Below the pieces are notes generated by a model, which was given only the letters and a program-made list of their open reading frames with translations, was not told the origin of the DNA and did no database searches. A DNA stretch of 64,000 nt from Lolium rigidum (Eukaryota; Streptophyta; Magnoliopsida; Poales; Poaceae). Position 1 is the first letter of the stretch, and every line of letters starts with the position of its first letter. Positions 10,250 through 21,147 of this stretch are shown here, in pieces. The position numbers and the translations under genes were made by a program. Location of the stretch: contig NC_061508.1 of NCBI RefSeq assembly GCF_022539505.1, positions 340,021,484-340,085,483 of the forward strand, written 5' to 3'.

Positions 10250-11419
10250 TGTATTATCACCAGAATTTGACCGAGTCAGAGGTGGGCCGCGATTGAGATG
10301 GACGTGAAGAATCTATTTGGAAGAAATATGTGAATCGGCCTTTATACGCAGAGTTTGGGCTAGTTAGCCCGTGTATCTTCATTTAGTAGGTTATGTATCG
10401 GTTTAGGAGATAGAGTTTTACCCGTGCACGGTAGTGCACGCCCACATTAGAAAGTCCCCTGGACTATAAATATGTATCTAGGGTTTATAGAATAAACAAC
10501 AACCAACGTTCAACCACAAACAAATCTCGGCGCATCGCCAACTCCTTCGTCTCGAGGGTTTCTACCGGTAAGCACCATGCTGCCTAGATCGCATCTTGCG
10601 ATCTAGGCAGCGTAATGCCTATCCCCGTTGTTCATGCGTTGCTCGTATCGAAGCCTTTTTGATGGCGAGCGACGTAGTTATCTTAGACATGTTAGGGTTA
10701 GCATTGTTCTTCGAATTACATGCTTTCGTAGTGCAACCCTTGCATGTCTAGCCGCCCTTACACCTATCTTAGGTGTAGGGGCGGCACCCCGCTTGATCAT
10801 AGTTTAGTAGATCTGATCCGTTACGGTTGCTCCTTGTTTCATCAAGGATTAGTTTAACATCCGCAATAGTTAGGCCTTACAAAGGGTTGGAGGATCCAGC
10901 GGCGTGTAGGGTGGCGTTTGCTAGCCCTAGAAAGGATGTTCCGGGGATCAACCTCGTGTTGGTTTTTAGGCCCTGTCTAGGATCGGCTTACGGTCACCGT
11001 GCGCGAGCGCGAGGCCCAATCGTGAGTAGGATGATCCGATTATGCGGTGAAAACCCTAAATCGTCGTAGATCTCATTAGCTTTATCTTGATCAAGCAGGA
11101 CCACCATATATTCGGACACCTTGTCCGAATCATGGGTGGATCGGCTCTTTGAGCCGATTCACGGGATAACCTGAGAGCCGATCGAGGCTCGTATTTAACG
11201 TTTACGTGTGTGCCCCGCAGGAAACTAAGCGAGGCATCATCCATACCTTCCCGACCGGGTATAGGTCAGGTGGCACGCCCTTGTGATAAGCATCGGACGT
11301 GCGACCAGGAGGCTTTGCGGGCCGTCGCTCTGAGGGACTGGGGCCAGCCGCAGCCCTAGTTGTTCCCGGCTCTACCGTGTTGACCGTCTCTGCCCGCCAG
11401 GGGGTTTCTGACGTCAACA
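10250..11419 (+). repeat. Tat-like Gypsy 3' LTR
   Basis: It starts TGTATTATCACCAG after an A/G-rich tract (AAAACCAGGGGGGCA) that can serve as polypurine tract. It ends GACGTCAACA, followed by GGTTC, the second copy of the target duplication. It matches the 5' LTR closely, including all four hairpins. Confidence 0.9.
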
Positions 11420-12349
11420 GGTTCTTAGGCACGTTTTTGACCACCATTGTTGACCTTCTTGAGCTTGCTTCCTCTCCATTCCCTCCTATGATTCTTGCAT
11501 ATTCTTGGGGGATTTGAAATAGGAGATCTACATCTACAACCTCATCCAATACATTCTTCCTCTAAGTGAGGGGAACTCTTGGGATCTAGATCATGGAGTC
11601 ATTTTTTGATTTCCTCGATTGTTCTTCCTCTCTAATTCCATCTTAGCATGTGTTGCTTTGGTGGAATTTGAGTGTGAGGGATTTGAACACCTTTGGTGTT
11701 CTTGTTTTGCATCATTGGATAGTGTTGAGCTCTCCACCACGATTAGTTCGAGTAAGAGACCGTGAGCTTGTTACTCTTGGAGGGAGACCTCCTAGTTGGC
11801 TTGGCGGTTGGTGCTCCGGTGATCTCTTCAAGGAAGATTGTGAAGAGGCCCGGGCTTCTCCTTCGTGGAGCTTGTGAAGTGGTCTTGGAGCTTTCCATCT
11901 CCGGAGAGGAGGAAAAGCTAGCCATAAGGAAAGGGCCATTATCCTTCGTGGGTTTGGCTCGGAGAAGAAGGTGAGCATTCGTGGCGTTGGGAAATCCTTC
12001 GTGGGATCCCCACCTCTTCAAACGTGACGTACCTTATTGCAAAGGAAGGGAACACGGGAATACATCTTCGTCTCCGCGTGCCTCGGTTATTTCTATACCC
12101 GAGCTTACTTTCCTTGTGATAGCCATCGTGCTTGAAATACATATATCTTGCTATCACTTGTGCTACATATATCTTGTGCCTATCTTGCTTAGCTCTAGTT
12201 GTTGTTGTTGCACTTAGGTGAGCCTAGCATATTTAGGATTTGTGCTTGTAAAGTAAACGTTAGTTTAATTCCGCATTCTTACAAGCCAAATCAGTAAGAG
12301 TTTTTAAAACGCCTATTCACCCCCCTCTAGGCGACATCTCGTACTTTCA
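11420..12349 (+). repeat. Copia 5' LTR, second part
   Basis: The host LTR resumes after the duplicated GGTTC and ends at TACTTTCA. The last 60 bp (CCCCCCTCTAGGCGACATC) are typical of Sirevirus LTR ends. Primer-binding sequence follows immediately (TTGGTATCATTGCAAGG from 12351). Confidence 0.85.
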
Positions 12350-12406
12350 ATTGGTATCATTGCAAGGTCTCTCCTTGTTTAAGGCTTCACCGCCTTGAGA
12401 GTAAAG

Positions 12407-14604
12407 ATGTCAGATAGTAATATAGTGCACAATAACACAATTATCCTTGATGGCACAAATTATCTTTTGTGGAGAAATCGCTTGCTTTGTAATGTTCGGA
12501 CCTCGTGTCCAAATATAGAGCGATTTCTAGATGTAGGTTTTTCTCCTCCGATGGATCCTCAAAATCTATGTTTAGAGGATGAGAAAAACTTACATCTTGA
12601 AGCTCAAGTATCTAATGAGCTTTTATTCTCCTTGAGACCAGATTTTCGTAGGTTCTTGATATATATAAAGCGAAAGTCATCTCATGAGATGTGGATCAAG
12701 CTTAAGGAAATGTTTGGTGGATCCATTTCTCATTTGGTCGGTGGTGTCTCCGAGGAGCTCTCTTCCCCTTCACATCATGAAGAGCTCCAAGTTGCTTCCA
12801 CCTCCGGTCGTGATGAGTTCTCATCTTCATCCACTTCACCAACGTGTGGCATGACACAAGGTAATGATATGGTGAGTGGTGAGGAAAATTGCAATATTGA
12901 TATTGTGCTCAATATTGATGATTCTTCATCTCTGTCTCATTGCAATGTTTTCTCTTTGGACTTAAACACATCTAGCACCAAAAATAATCTACATGCTTGT
13001 GTTGATAGTCCTTGCATATCATGTACAAACTCCTTACATAAATCCCATGATGATATGCTTACTTTGTCTTCTTGCCATGAAAAAAATGCTTCTATTTCCT
13101 CTAGTTGCTTGTTGTCTAACAATGTAGAGGAAATTGAACAATCTATGAGGCATAATACTCTCATGAATGAAGATTCCAAAACATCTTCATCGTCATCCTC
13201 CGGTATGCACATGTGCCTTATGGCAAAGGGACCAAAGGTAACTCCTACCTTGAATGCCAACACATCTTGTAATGATGAGAGTGATGATGATGAACAAGAA
13301 GAAGTTGCTAGGCTTAAGGAACTCTTTTATGTTAGATGCACTCTTCGTGGTGATGCTCTTGTCAAATTCGATTACTTGATGGACACACTCAAAGAAAGAA
13401 ATGAGTCCATTGAGGAGTTGGAATCTCATATTGAAAATGAGCAACGGAGATTCAATCTCCTTAGACAAGAGCTGAAAAACTAAAGGTGCATAACTCATGG
13501 TCTTAAGCATGAAATGGAATCTTATGTGCTTGAAAAATAAAAATCTATTGATGATGCTTGTGCTACTAACTCTACTTCTTGTGAAGCATCTATCTTAAAG
13601 GAGAATGTTGAGCTAAGGGCTCAACTAGATTTGCTAACTACCAATTATAGGGAATTGGAAGAAAACCATAAAAATCTCTCGGGCTCTCATTATGATCTCC
13701 TAATTTTATATGATGGGCTAAAGTTAGATCATGAGGCAAGTATTACTATGGTAATATCTTGTGAGCCTCACATGGACATTAGCACAACCTCTACTCAAAA
13801 TGCTATATTGTCTTGTGCTAGTCCTAGTAATCCATCTAGTCAAACTAGTGATACACCTTGTGTTGGATTACTTGCTTTGCCTTGTTTCTCTAACAATGAA
13901 GTTTCTACTTCCTCTAGTACTTGTATTTCTACTAACCATGTAGAGGAAATCAAAGAGCTCAAGGCCCAAGTCCTTTGTTTGAAGAAAGACTTGGAAAAGC
14001 GTCATGAAGGGAAATCCGCACTTGACAAGATGTTGAGTGTGCACCAATCCCCCAATGACAAGAGTGGACTTGGATTCAAATCAAATAACAAGAACAAGCC
14101 AAGAGCAAGAGCAACAAGAAGAAGGGCCAAGACAAACTCAAGGATCCGGCCAAGATTGTTTGCTTCAAGTGCAAGGTTGAAGGGCATCATGTTAGATCAC
14201 GCCCATTGAAGAAGAAGCACTTGAGTGAGAAGCAACAAGGGAAACAGCCACAAGGTCAAGCTCAACCTCAAGCTCAACCTCAAGTTGAAGATAGGCCACT
14301 TCTCAAGAAGAATCAAGATAAAGTTCCCCAAGAAAAGAAATCAATAAAGAAGAGAAAGGGTAACACTTGCTACTTATGTCGTGAGAAGGGGCACTTTGCC
14401 TCTTCATGCTTAAACGGTACCTTAACTAACCCTATCATTATTAATGATGATTACTCTCTTGGGAAGGATAAGAATGGCAATGTGTTTGCCAAATTTGTTG
14501 GAACTCAAAGTGGTTTCAAGAAAAGAACCATTTTGGTTGCCAAGCCTATTGTGACTAACCTCTTAGGACCCAACTTGGTTGGGGACCAACAAGCTCAAAC
14601 TTGA
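12407..14604 (+). pseudogene. Copia (Sirevirus) gag relic with two zinc knuckles
   Basis: The ATG at 12407 gives MSDSNIVHNNTIILDGTNY, the usual start of Sirevirus/Maximus gag, then LLWRNRLLCNV and KSSHEMWIKLKEMFGG of the gag core. A long Ser/Asn/His-rich linker and a coiled-coil-like segment (LDYLMDTLKER region, then KELKAQVLCLKKDLEKRHEG) follow. Two in-frame stops occur at 13481 and 13538, and the frame changes near 14097. The first zinc knuckle (14161-14203, CFKCKVEGHHVRS then R) has lost its last Cys (CGC where TGC is expected). The second (14368-14409, CYLCREKGHFASSC) is intact CX2CX4HX4C. The reading ends at DQQAQT and no protease follows. Gag packages element RNA. This copy cannot make intact Gag. 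Confidence 0.85.
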
Positions 14605-17600
14605 TCAATAGGTGTATGTGGAGGGCATTGGAGATTTGGCTACTTCATGAAGAATTAAGGGATCTTCATATATTATATTTTGACCAAGCCAAGTCGTATG
14701 GATTATCATCTATATCTTATATCCAATGTTCCTCTTTGCGGTAACTTATACTTCAACTCTTCATATTTATTGTAAGTTACTTGCCCCCTTTGCATGTTTG
14801 GTTTTGTACCAAATATGTGTTTATATGTGTTGTGTATTACTTCCTATCTTGTATATTCAAGTATGTATGTTTGACTCATCATATATTTATGTATTGTTTT
14901 GAGCCTAATGCATCTTGATGATATCTTATTTGGCTCTCTTTGAGTGATTAATGAAACATCCCATTTTGGGGGAGTGATATGCATTGTGCCTCTCTCTTTC
15001 TGTAAAATGTGTGTACATGGGTACCACCACTTAGTATTGATATTGCAAGATTATCTAGTCCCTATGTGGTGTGTCATACTCATGAGAAATTAAAATTCTA
15101 ATGTCCATTAATCATCTCTAGTCGGATTTTAATTGTCTCTTGACTAGAAGAAATGTTTTATCACATTATGGGGGAGTAATATGTTTTGTACATATCACAA
15201 GCCTAGAAAATGTGAAAATATGAGGTTATGCCACTTAGAGTTGATACTCTTAATTATCTTGTTCCTAGGTGACATGTTTGCTCAAACAAGCTCCACTTTT
15301 ATTAAAAAGCTTTTTATTGCTCATCTTATGGGTTCTAGTTTGAGTAAGAAATTCTTGGTGCGGTTTTGCTCAAATACATATCTCTATATCTTATTGGGAC
15401 GCCGTTTGCTTCAAGTTATTCTAATCATTGTTGTGCGTGATTATTTGACTAGTTGAAGCTATCAAGAATCTTCAACCGTGCATAGTGCTTAATCCTATAT
15501 ATTTATCCTATCCTTTTATGGTGGAGTTGATCCTTACTATCCTTGCCAATATACCACCGGAAATTAATTCCAATATTCTCATTGTCTTCGATAATTAATC
15601 AACTTGTATGTGGTAACATCTTTGGATCATCTTCATCTTGGATTGACGTTTTATTTGCCACTTAGAGTTGATATTGTTAAATATCTTATTCCTAGGTGGC
15701 ATGTTTTCTCAAACAAGATCACTCTTATTAAAAGCTTCCTTTGCTTATCTTTTGATTTTTGTTTGAGTAAGAGATTCTTGGTGCGGTTTTCACAAAAGAC
15801 ATATCTATACATCTTATTTGGAAAATCGTTTGCTCCAAGTTATTATAACCATTGCTTTCAATGATTGGATATATTGAGAATCTCTATTTTTGCATGGTTC
15901 TTAACTCATATCTTTAACCATATGTATCTTGTGAAGTTGATCTCGAATCCTTGAAATATACCACCGGAAGTTAATTCCAATATTCCCATTGACTTTTACA
16001 ATTGATAACCTTGTATGTGGTTGATTTTATGGATCACCTTCACCTTGGATTGCTTCTTATTGCCTTATAAAATTTCCAATAAATCTTTGTAGCTCCCCAT
16101 GTGTCTTCCTTGCCTCTTTGAAAAATCTTTTGATAAAATGTCTTGATTCTTATCAAGTGTTTGTTTTCGGTACTTTGTGACATTGTGAAAAGTGTAGAGG
16201 GTTTGGTTTATTTGTTGGAACCTTGCTCTTTTTGGAGTATGTTATCTCATTCCTTCTTACATGTTTTATTTGCGTGAATGAGATTAATCTTTGAGCACGT
16301 GTGGCTTTATTCACCTTTTATGCTCAATGATTTCTACTTGGTTCATTTGTTGAACTTTGTTGAAAAAATATTTTGTGATTTGCTTCTTTGATATAATTTG
16401 GACAACAAATTTGTTTGGGCACATCTTTATGCTTTCTTGAATTCATTTGGTGTTTTGTCCAAAGTGTATCTTTCTTGGATCTTTAAAGTATTTGCACATG
16501 CTTATATGTAATTTTTTATATTTGTATCATGTTTGCTTTCCTTGATCCATTATATAGGGTATACTCCATCAAATCCTAAATGGCTAAGATGTGCATGAAA
16601 TTCAAATTTCATCTATAAATATGCACATATTGATATGGAGCGGATCCTATATATTGTGGTTAGTCTAACCATTTTGGACCCAATAAGTTTGGGGACCAAG
16701 ATGCACTTGAATGTTGTTTTAGGTACATTGGAGATGCAATGGAGTCTTATCTCATCTATAAGGAAGGTGTTGTCACCATATGAGAATCGGAGTCAAGCTA
16801 GGATGATCGATGAACTCTTATCTACTACATCATGCCATTGCTATCTCGGTAACAAGTATCTTATTCATGCATACTCATATAACATCCAACCTCTTGTAGG
16901 TTGCATCTTGGCATGAAATCCTTTATTTTTGAAAATATTGTGGTTCTTGAAAATTCCTTTTTAAAGAAAACTTCTTATTGTACATCTGAGTAATTTGAGA
17001 AGATGCATACGATGGGAATATATATAAATCATGTTTATGATTCATCTATCCCAAATATGCCCGCTAGCAATTTATTGCATATCAATTCCTCAAAGAACTC
17101 TTATGTGCAATATTGATGAAATTACGAAATAAATCCCAATTTGTGATACTTGTTGCCTTTCTCAAAACATTCCAACTAGCTTTACTTCCCTTATTGTTAG
17201 TTGTGATGTTTCTGAGATTTTCTTGGTTGAAGCTCATTCATATACCACAATTTAAAATTGGAGCCATAGGCTATATATATGCTTTTTAAGCAAACATCAT
17301 TTGGTATATTTTATGACTTCATCTTGGATATCTTGTCTTATTTATTTTATTAACCTCTTGTGTGTGCATGTTTCTTTATGGATCACTTTGTCCACTTTAG
17401 AAACTTATATACATGAGAGCGTTAATCCATCACCTTGATATCCTTGGTCTTTGCTGACTATCTTTTTATCCTTTTGATTTTAGTGGTGTTGGTAAAAAAG
17501 ATTTATGAGAGTTTGGTTTATTTGTTTTTCTTCATGCACTCATATCTTGTAATTGTTGGACTTAAGTTGTTCTTGATAAGCATATTCTCTTTATCTTTGC

Positions 17601-18396
17601 TGTGTTCTAAATGATATAGAGGGAGTGAGGATTCCATGTTTGTACATATTGTATTCAAATGCAAACATTATAAATGATGCACAAACCTTGGGGAGCTTCC
17701 TTATTTTATTTAGAGCACTATATCTCTCTTATCATGATATTTTTGTTTGTCCAATTAGATCTTTGATTGCTTGCTTTATTTGTTGAAGCTTACTTCACCA
17801 TGTTATCTTTATGCAATCTTTGATCCTCAATATAGTTTGACTTCCTTCAAGTATTCGTCATTGGATATGTGCATTTTATTCCACTCAAATTATGAGAAGT
17901 GCACACCTTGGGGAGGAACTCACATTATATTGGCTTTCTAAATTTTTCACCCATTTTGGCACTTGATGCCAATGTGGGAGAAGTTTAGAGGGTTTAAGGG
18001 AATGGTTTTATACTTAAGTTTGGTTTGTGCTTAAGTGTTTTGCCTCTCATGCATTCCATATTTATATGTCTTGCATGGTTGTATATATATATAGTGGAAA
18101 CTATCCCAAAAGTTAATCTTGACAATGTATGCAATGAATTCATGTTCATCACATGTGCATACATTGTGGGGGAGTTTACTCTATATATGTTGGTTCTACT
18201 CACATCCCTTGCATTAGTTATAATTGTGTGAGTAGAGCTAGTTTTGATATGGGCTAGTAGCTTCGTGTTACTTGACCATATCAATTACAACCTCTTGTAT
18301 ACAACTTATTCTCGGATAAGTTGCATACTTGTTTCTAATATTCATTATATAAACCCTCTTATTGTGGTTGTCATCAATTACCAAAATGGGGAAGAT
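14605..18396 (+). other. Long non-coding 3' internal region of Copia element (no pol)
   Basis: This is 3.8 kb of AT-rich sequence with no credible coding frame where Copia pol should be. It contains short T-rich motifs, GGGGGAGT phrases and a tandem duplication of about 420 bp. It ends at the purine tract before the 3' LTR. Confidence 0.7.
15231..16075 (+). repeat. Two diverged tandem copies of a ~420-bp unit
   Basis: The phrase CCACTTAGAGTTGATA occurs at 15231 and 15658. TTCTTGGTGCGGTTTT and CCACCGGAA(A/G)TTAATTCC recur at about the same spacing (408-427 bp). A third, more diverged copy may lie upstream, from about 14965 (GGGGGAGTGATATG, then CCACTTAGTATTGATA). Confidence 0.75.
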
Positions 18397-18448
18397 TGTA
18401 AGGGTATATTGCCCCTATGTGTGGTTTTGGTAATTAGTGACAACCCCT
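18397..18448 (+). repeat. Copia 3' LTR, truncated by insertion
   Basis: It repeats the first 52 bp of the 5' LTR (TGTAAGGGTATATTGCCCC...) with one clear difference (GTGAC versus GTGAA) before the next element begins with TGATGGCG at 18449. Confidence 0.85.
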
Positions 18449-20218
18449 TGATGGCGCGTGAAACACACATCTGTTGGGAACCCCAAGAGGAAGGTGTGAT
18501 GCGCACAGCAGTAAGTTTTCCCTCAGTAAGAAACCAAGGTTATCGAACCAGTAGGAGTCAAGGGCCATGTGAAGGTTGTTGGTGACGGAGTGTAGTGTGG
18601 TGCAACACCAGGGATTCCGGCGCCAACGTGGAACCTGCACAACACAATCAAAATACTTTGCCCCAACGTAACAGTGAGGTTGTCAATCTCACTGGCTTGC
18701 TGTAAACAAAGGATTAAATGTATGGTGTGGAAAATGATGTTTGTTCGCGAAGAACAACAGAGAACAGAGTTTGCAGTAGATTGTATTTCAGATGTAAAAG
18801 AATGGACCAGGGTCCACAGTTCACTAGTGGTGTCTCTCCAATAAGAAATAGCATGTTGGATGAACAAATTATAGTTGGGCAATTGACAAATAGAGAGGGC
18901 ATAACAATGCACATACATATCACGATGACTAATATGAGATTTAATCAGGGCATTACGACAAAGTACATAGACCGCTATCCAGCATGCATCTATACCTAAA
19001 AAGTCCACTTTCAGGTTAGCATTCGCACCCCTTCCAGTATTAAGTTGCAAACAACAGACAATTGCATTAAGTATGGTGCGTAATGTAATCAACACAAATA
19101 TCCTTAGACAAAGCATTGATGTTTTATCCCTAGTGGAAACAAGCACATCCACAACCTTAGAACTTTCTCGTCATCGTCCCAGATTTAATGGAGGCATGAA
19201 CCCACTATCGAGCATAAATACTCCCTCTTGGAGTCACAAGTATCAACTTGGCCAGAGCCTCTACTAGCAACGGAGAGCATGCAAGAACATAAACAACACA
19301 TATATGATAGATCAATAATCAACTTGAAATTGTATTCCATATTCATCGGATCCCAACAAACACAACATGTAGCATTACAAATAGACGATCTTGATCATGA
19401 TAGGCAGCTCACAAGATCTAACATGATAGCACAATGAGGAGAAGACAACCATCTAGCTACTGATATGGACCCATAGTCCAAGGATGAACTACTCACACAT
19501 CAGTCCGGAGGCGATCATGGTGATGTAGAGTCCTCCGGGAGATGAATCCCCTCTCCGGCAGGGTACCGGAGGCGATCTCCTGAATCCCCCGAGATGGGAT
19601 TGGCGGCGGCGGCGTCTGTGGAACTTTTTCCGTATCGTGGCTCTTGGTAATAGGTTTTTCGCGACGGAGAGTTTAAGTAGGCGGAAGGGCAGAGTCGGGG
19701 GGCTGACGAGGGGCCCACACCATAGGCCGGCGCGGGCCCCATCCAGGCCGCGCCGCCCTATGGTCTGGCCACCTCGTGGCCCCACTTCGTATGCTCTTTG
19801 GTCTTCTGGAAGCTCCGTGGAAAAATAAGCCCCTGGGCGTTGATTTCGTCCAATTCCGAGAATATTTCCTTTGTAGGATTTCTGAAACCAAAAACAGCAG
19901 AAAACAGAAACTGGCGCTTCGGCATCTCGTCAATAGGTTAGTGCCGGAAAATGCGTATAAATGATGTAAAGTGTGTATAAAACATGTGAGTATTGTCATA
20001 AAACTAGCATGGAACATAAGAAATTATAGATACGTTTGAGACAAGGATAACAAGGATAATTTCTGAAGTGACATGCTATCATAATCTTGATCAATACTAT
20101 TATAAAGCATATGAGATGAATGAAGTGATTCGAAGCAATGGTAAAGACAATGACTAAACAACTGAATCATATAGCAAAGACTTTTCATGAATAGTACTTT
20201 CAAGACAAGTATCAGTAA
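18449..20218 (-). mobile_element. Minus-strand LTR element fragment (LTR 18449-20035 plus internal tail)
   Basis: The stretch is the reverse complement of the LTR type found complete at 56645-58242: it begins TGATGGCG and runs to GATACGTTTGAGAC. About 50 bp carrying the LTR end and the polypurine tract seem deleted. Internal sequence follows at 20036-20218, matching 28250-28415 (GATAATTTCTGAAGTGA, ACTTTTCATGAATAGTACTT). CACTA 1 then cuts it. The LTR contains a GC-rich inverted-repeat part at about 19690-19780. Confidence 0.8.
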
Positions 20219-20239
20219 CACTAGTAGGAAAACCCTTAT

Positions 20240-20580
20240 AGGCGAAGCTTAGTTCTGTGGCGCACCGTTTAGAATGCGCCACAGAAACTTATTTTGTGGC
20301 GCACCAGGCACGGTGCGCCACAGAAATAGCTTAATTTTGTGGCGCACTACCGAACCGTGCGCCACAAAAACTTGGTGGGCCCCACAACCTGTCACCCCCA
20401 ATCATTGGTTTTACTATTTCTATGGCGCACCAACCGCGGTGCGCCACAGAAATTACTTCTTCTGTGGCGCACGGCGATAGTGCGCCACAAAAATAAGCTA
20501 TTCTATGGCGCAGTTTGCCTCGTGCGCCACAGAAATAAGGTATTCTGTGGCGCATTGTATTAGGTGCGCCACAGAATTAG
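20240..20580. repeat. CACTA 1 subterminal inverted repeats (TGTGGCGCACC / GGTGCGCCACA)
   Basis: The motif TGTGGCGCAC and its complement GTGCGCCACA (including TATGGCGCA variants) alternate roughly every 25-60 bp, so each pair can fold into a hairpin. Subterminal repeats of this sort bind the CACTA accessory protein TNPA in En/Spm. Here they define the element family. Confidence 0.85.
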
Positions 20581-21147
20581 CGAACCAGATATACAAAAGT
20601 GAGCCAACCTCCCACCTACCACACTACACAAGCCATTCTTCTTCCTCCTTCTAGCTCGTCCCCCCTTCTCTCTCATACCATTTTGACTCTACTTTTCACT
20701 TGCTTGGGTATTTATTGCACTTACTTTGGTTGATACTTAATTGGAGTTGAGGAGAAGGCTCTCCATACTCTCTCCTCCTCTCGAACTCATCGATCGCGGT
20801 CTCGTCTCGGTATCGAATCTAGAAGGTGAGTAGTTGGAGGAGACATACATATGCTTGGAGGAGACATGCATATGCTTGTAGATCTTGTGTGGCCGTCGTG
20901 TGTATGGATGCTTGTTGCAGGTGAAGCGCTTGTGTGTGTGCCGGTGTGGTGCATGGATGTTTGCCGAAATGTTGATTCATTTCCGTCTCGGCAAATTTTG
21001 CACTACCCATATGTCCTACTTTGAGGAGAGGTCATGCCGAATTTTTCCGCTACATGTAATACCTTGAGGAGAGGTACGGCCCATGCATGTGTGTGCATTT
21101 GGTGCGGTTCTAATTTCCTATTCTATGTATACCATTTGCAAGCAAGC

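Larger units (their letters stand above)
4332..11419 (+). mobile_element. Complete Tat-like Ty3/Gypsy element, gag plus antisense ORF, no pol
   Basis: Two LTRs of 1166 and 1170 bp (4332-5497 and 10250-11419) share the start TG(TA)TTATCACCAG and the end GACGTCAACA. The element is flanked by the perfect 5-bp target duplication GGTTC (4327-4331 and 11420-11424), so both ends are certain. After the 5' LTR comes TGGCACGCCCGGTGGGAC, the primer-binding-site region seen in grass Tat-type Gypsy elements. The internal region holds a frameshifted gag relic (5559-8339), about 1.2 kb without a gene, and an acidic ORF on the opposite strand (9525-9971). No protease, reverse transcriptase, RNase H or integrase motif was found. 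The LTRs look very similar, so the insertion is probably recent relative to the host Copia element. Confidence 0.9.
2768..18448 (+). mobile_element. Copia LTR element, Sirevirus/Maximus-like, gag-only, with nested insert
   Basis: The 5' LTR starts TGTAAGGGTATATTGCC at 2768, and the same start recurs at 18397 after a purine-rich tract (AAAATGGGGAAGAT). The LTR ends with TACTTTCA at 12349 and is followed by TTGGTATCATTGCAAGG, close to the initiator-Met primer-binding site. The C-rich phrase CCCCCCTCTAGGCGACATC near the LTR end is typical of Sireviruses. A gag relic follows (12407-14604), then 3.8 kb without pol. The 3' LTR survives only as 18397-18448, because another element inserted at 18449. 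A complete Gypsy element (4332-11419) sits inside the 5' LTR. Without protease, integrase or reverse transcriptase it can only have moved with help from a full relative. Confidence 0.85.
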
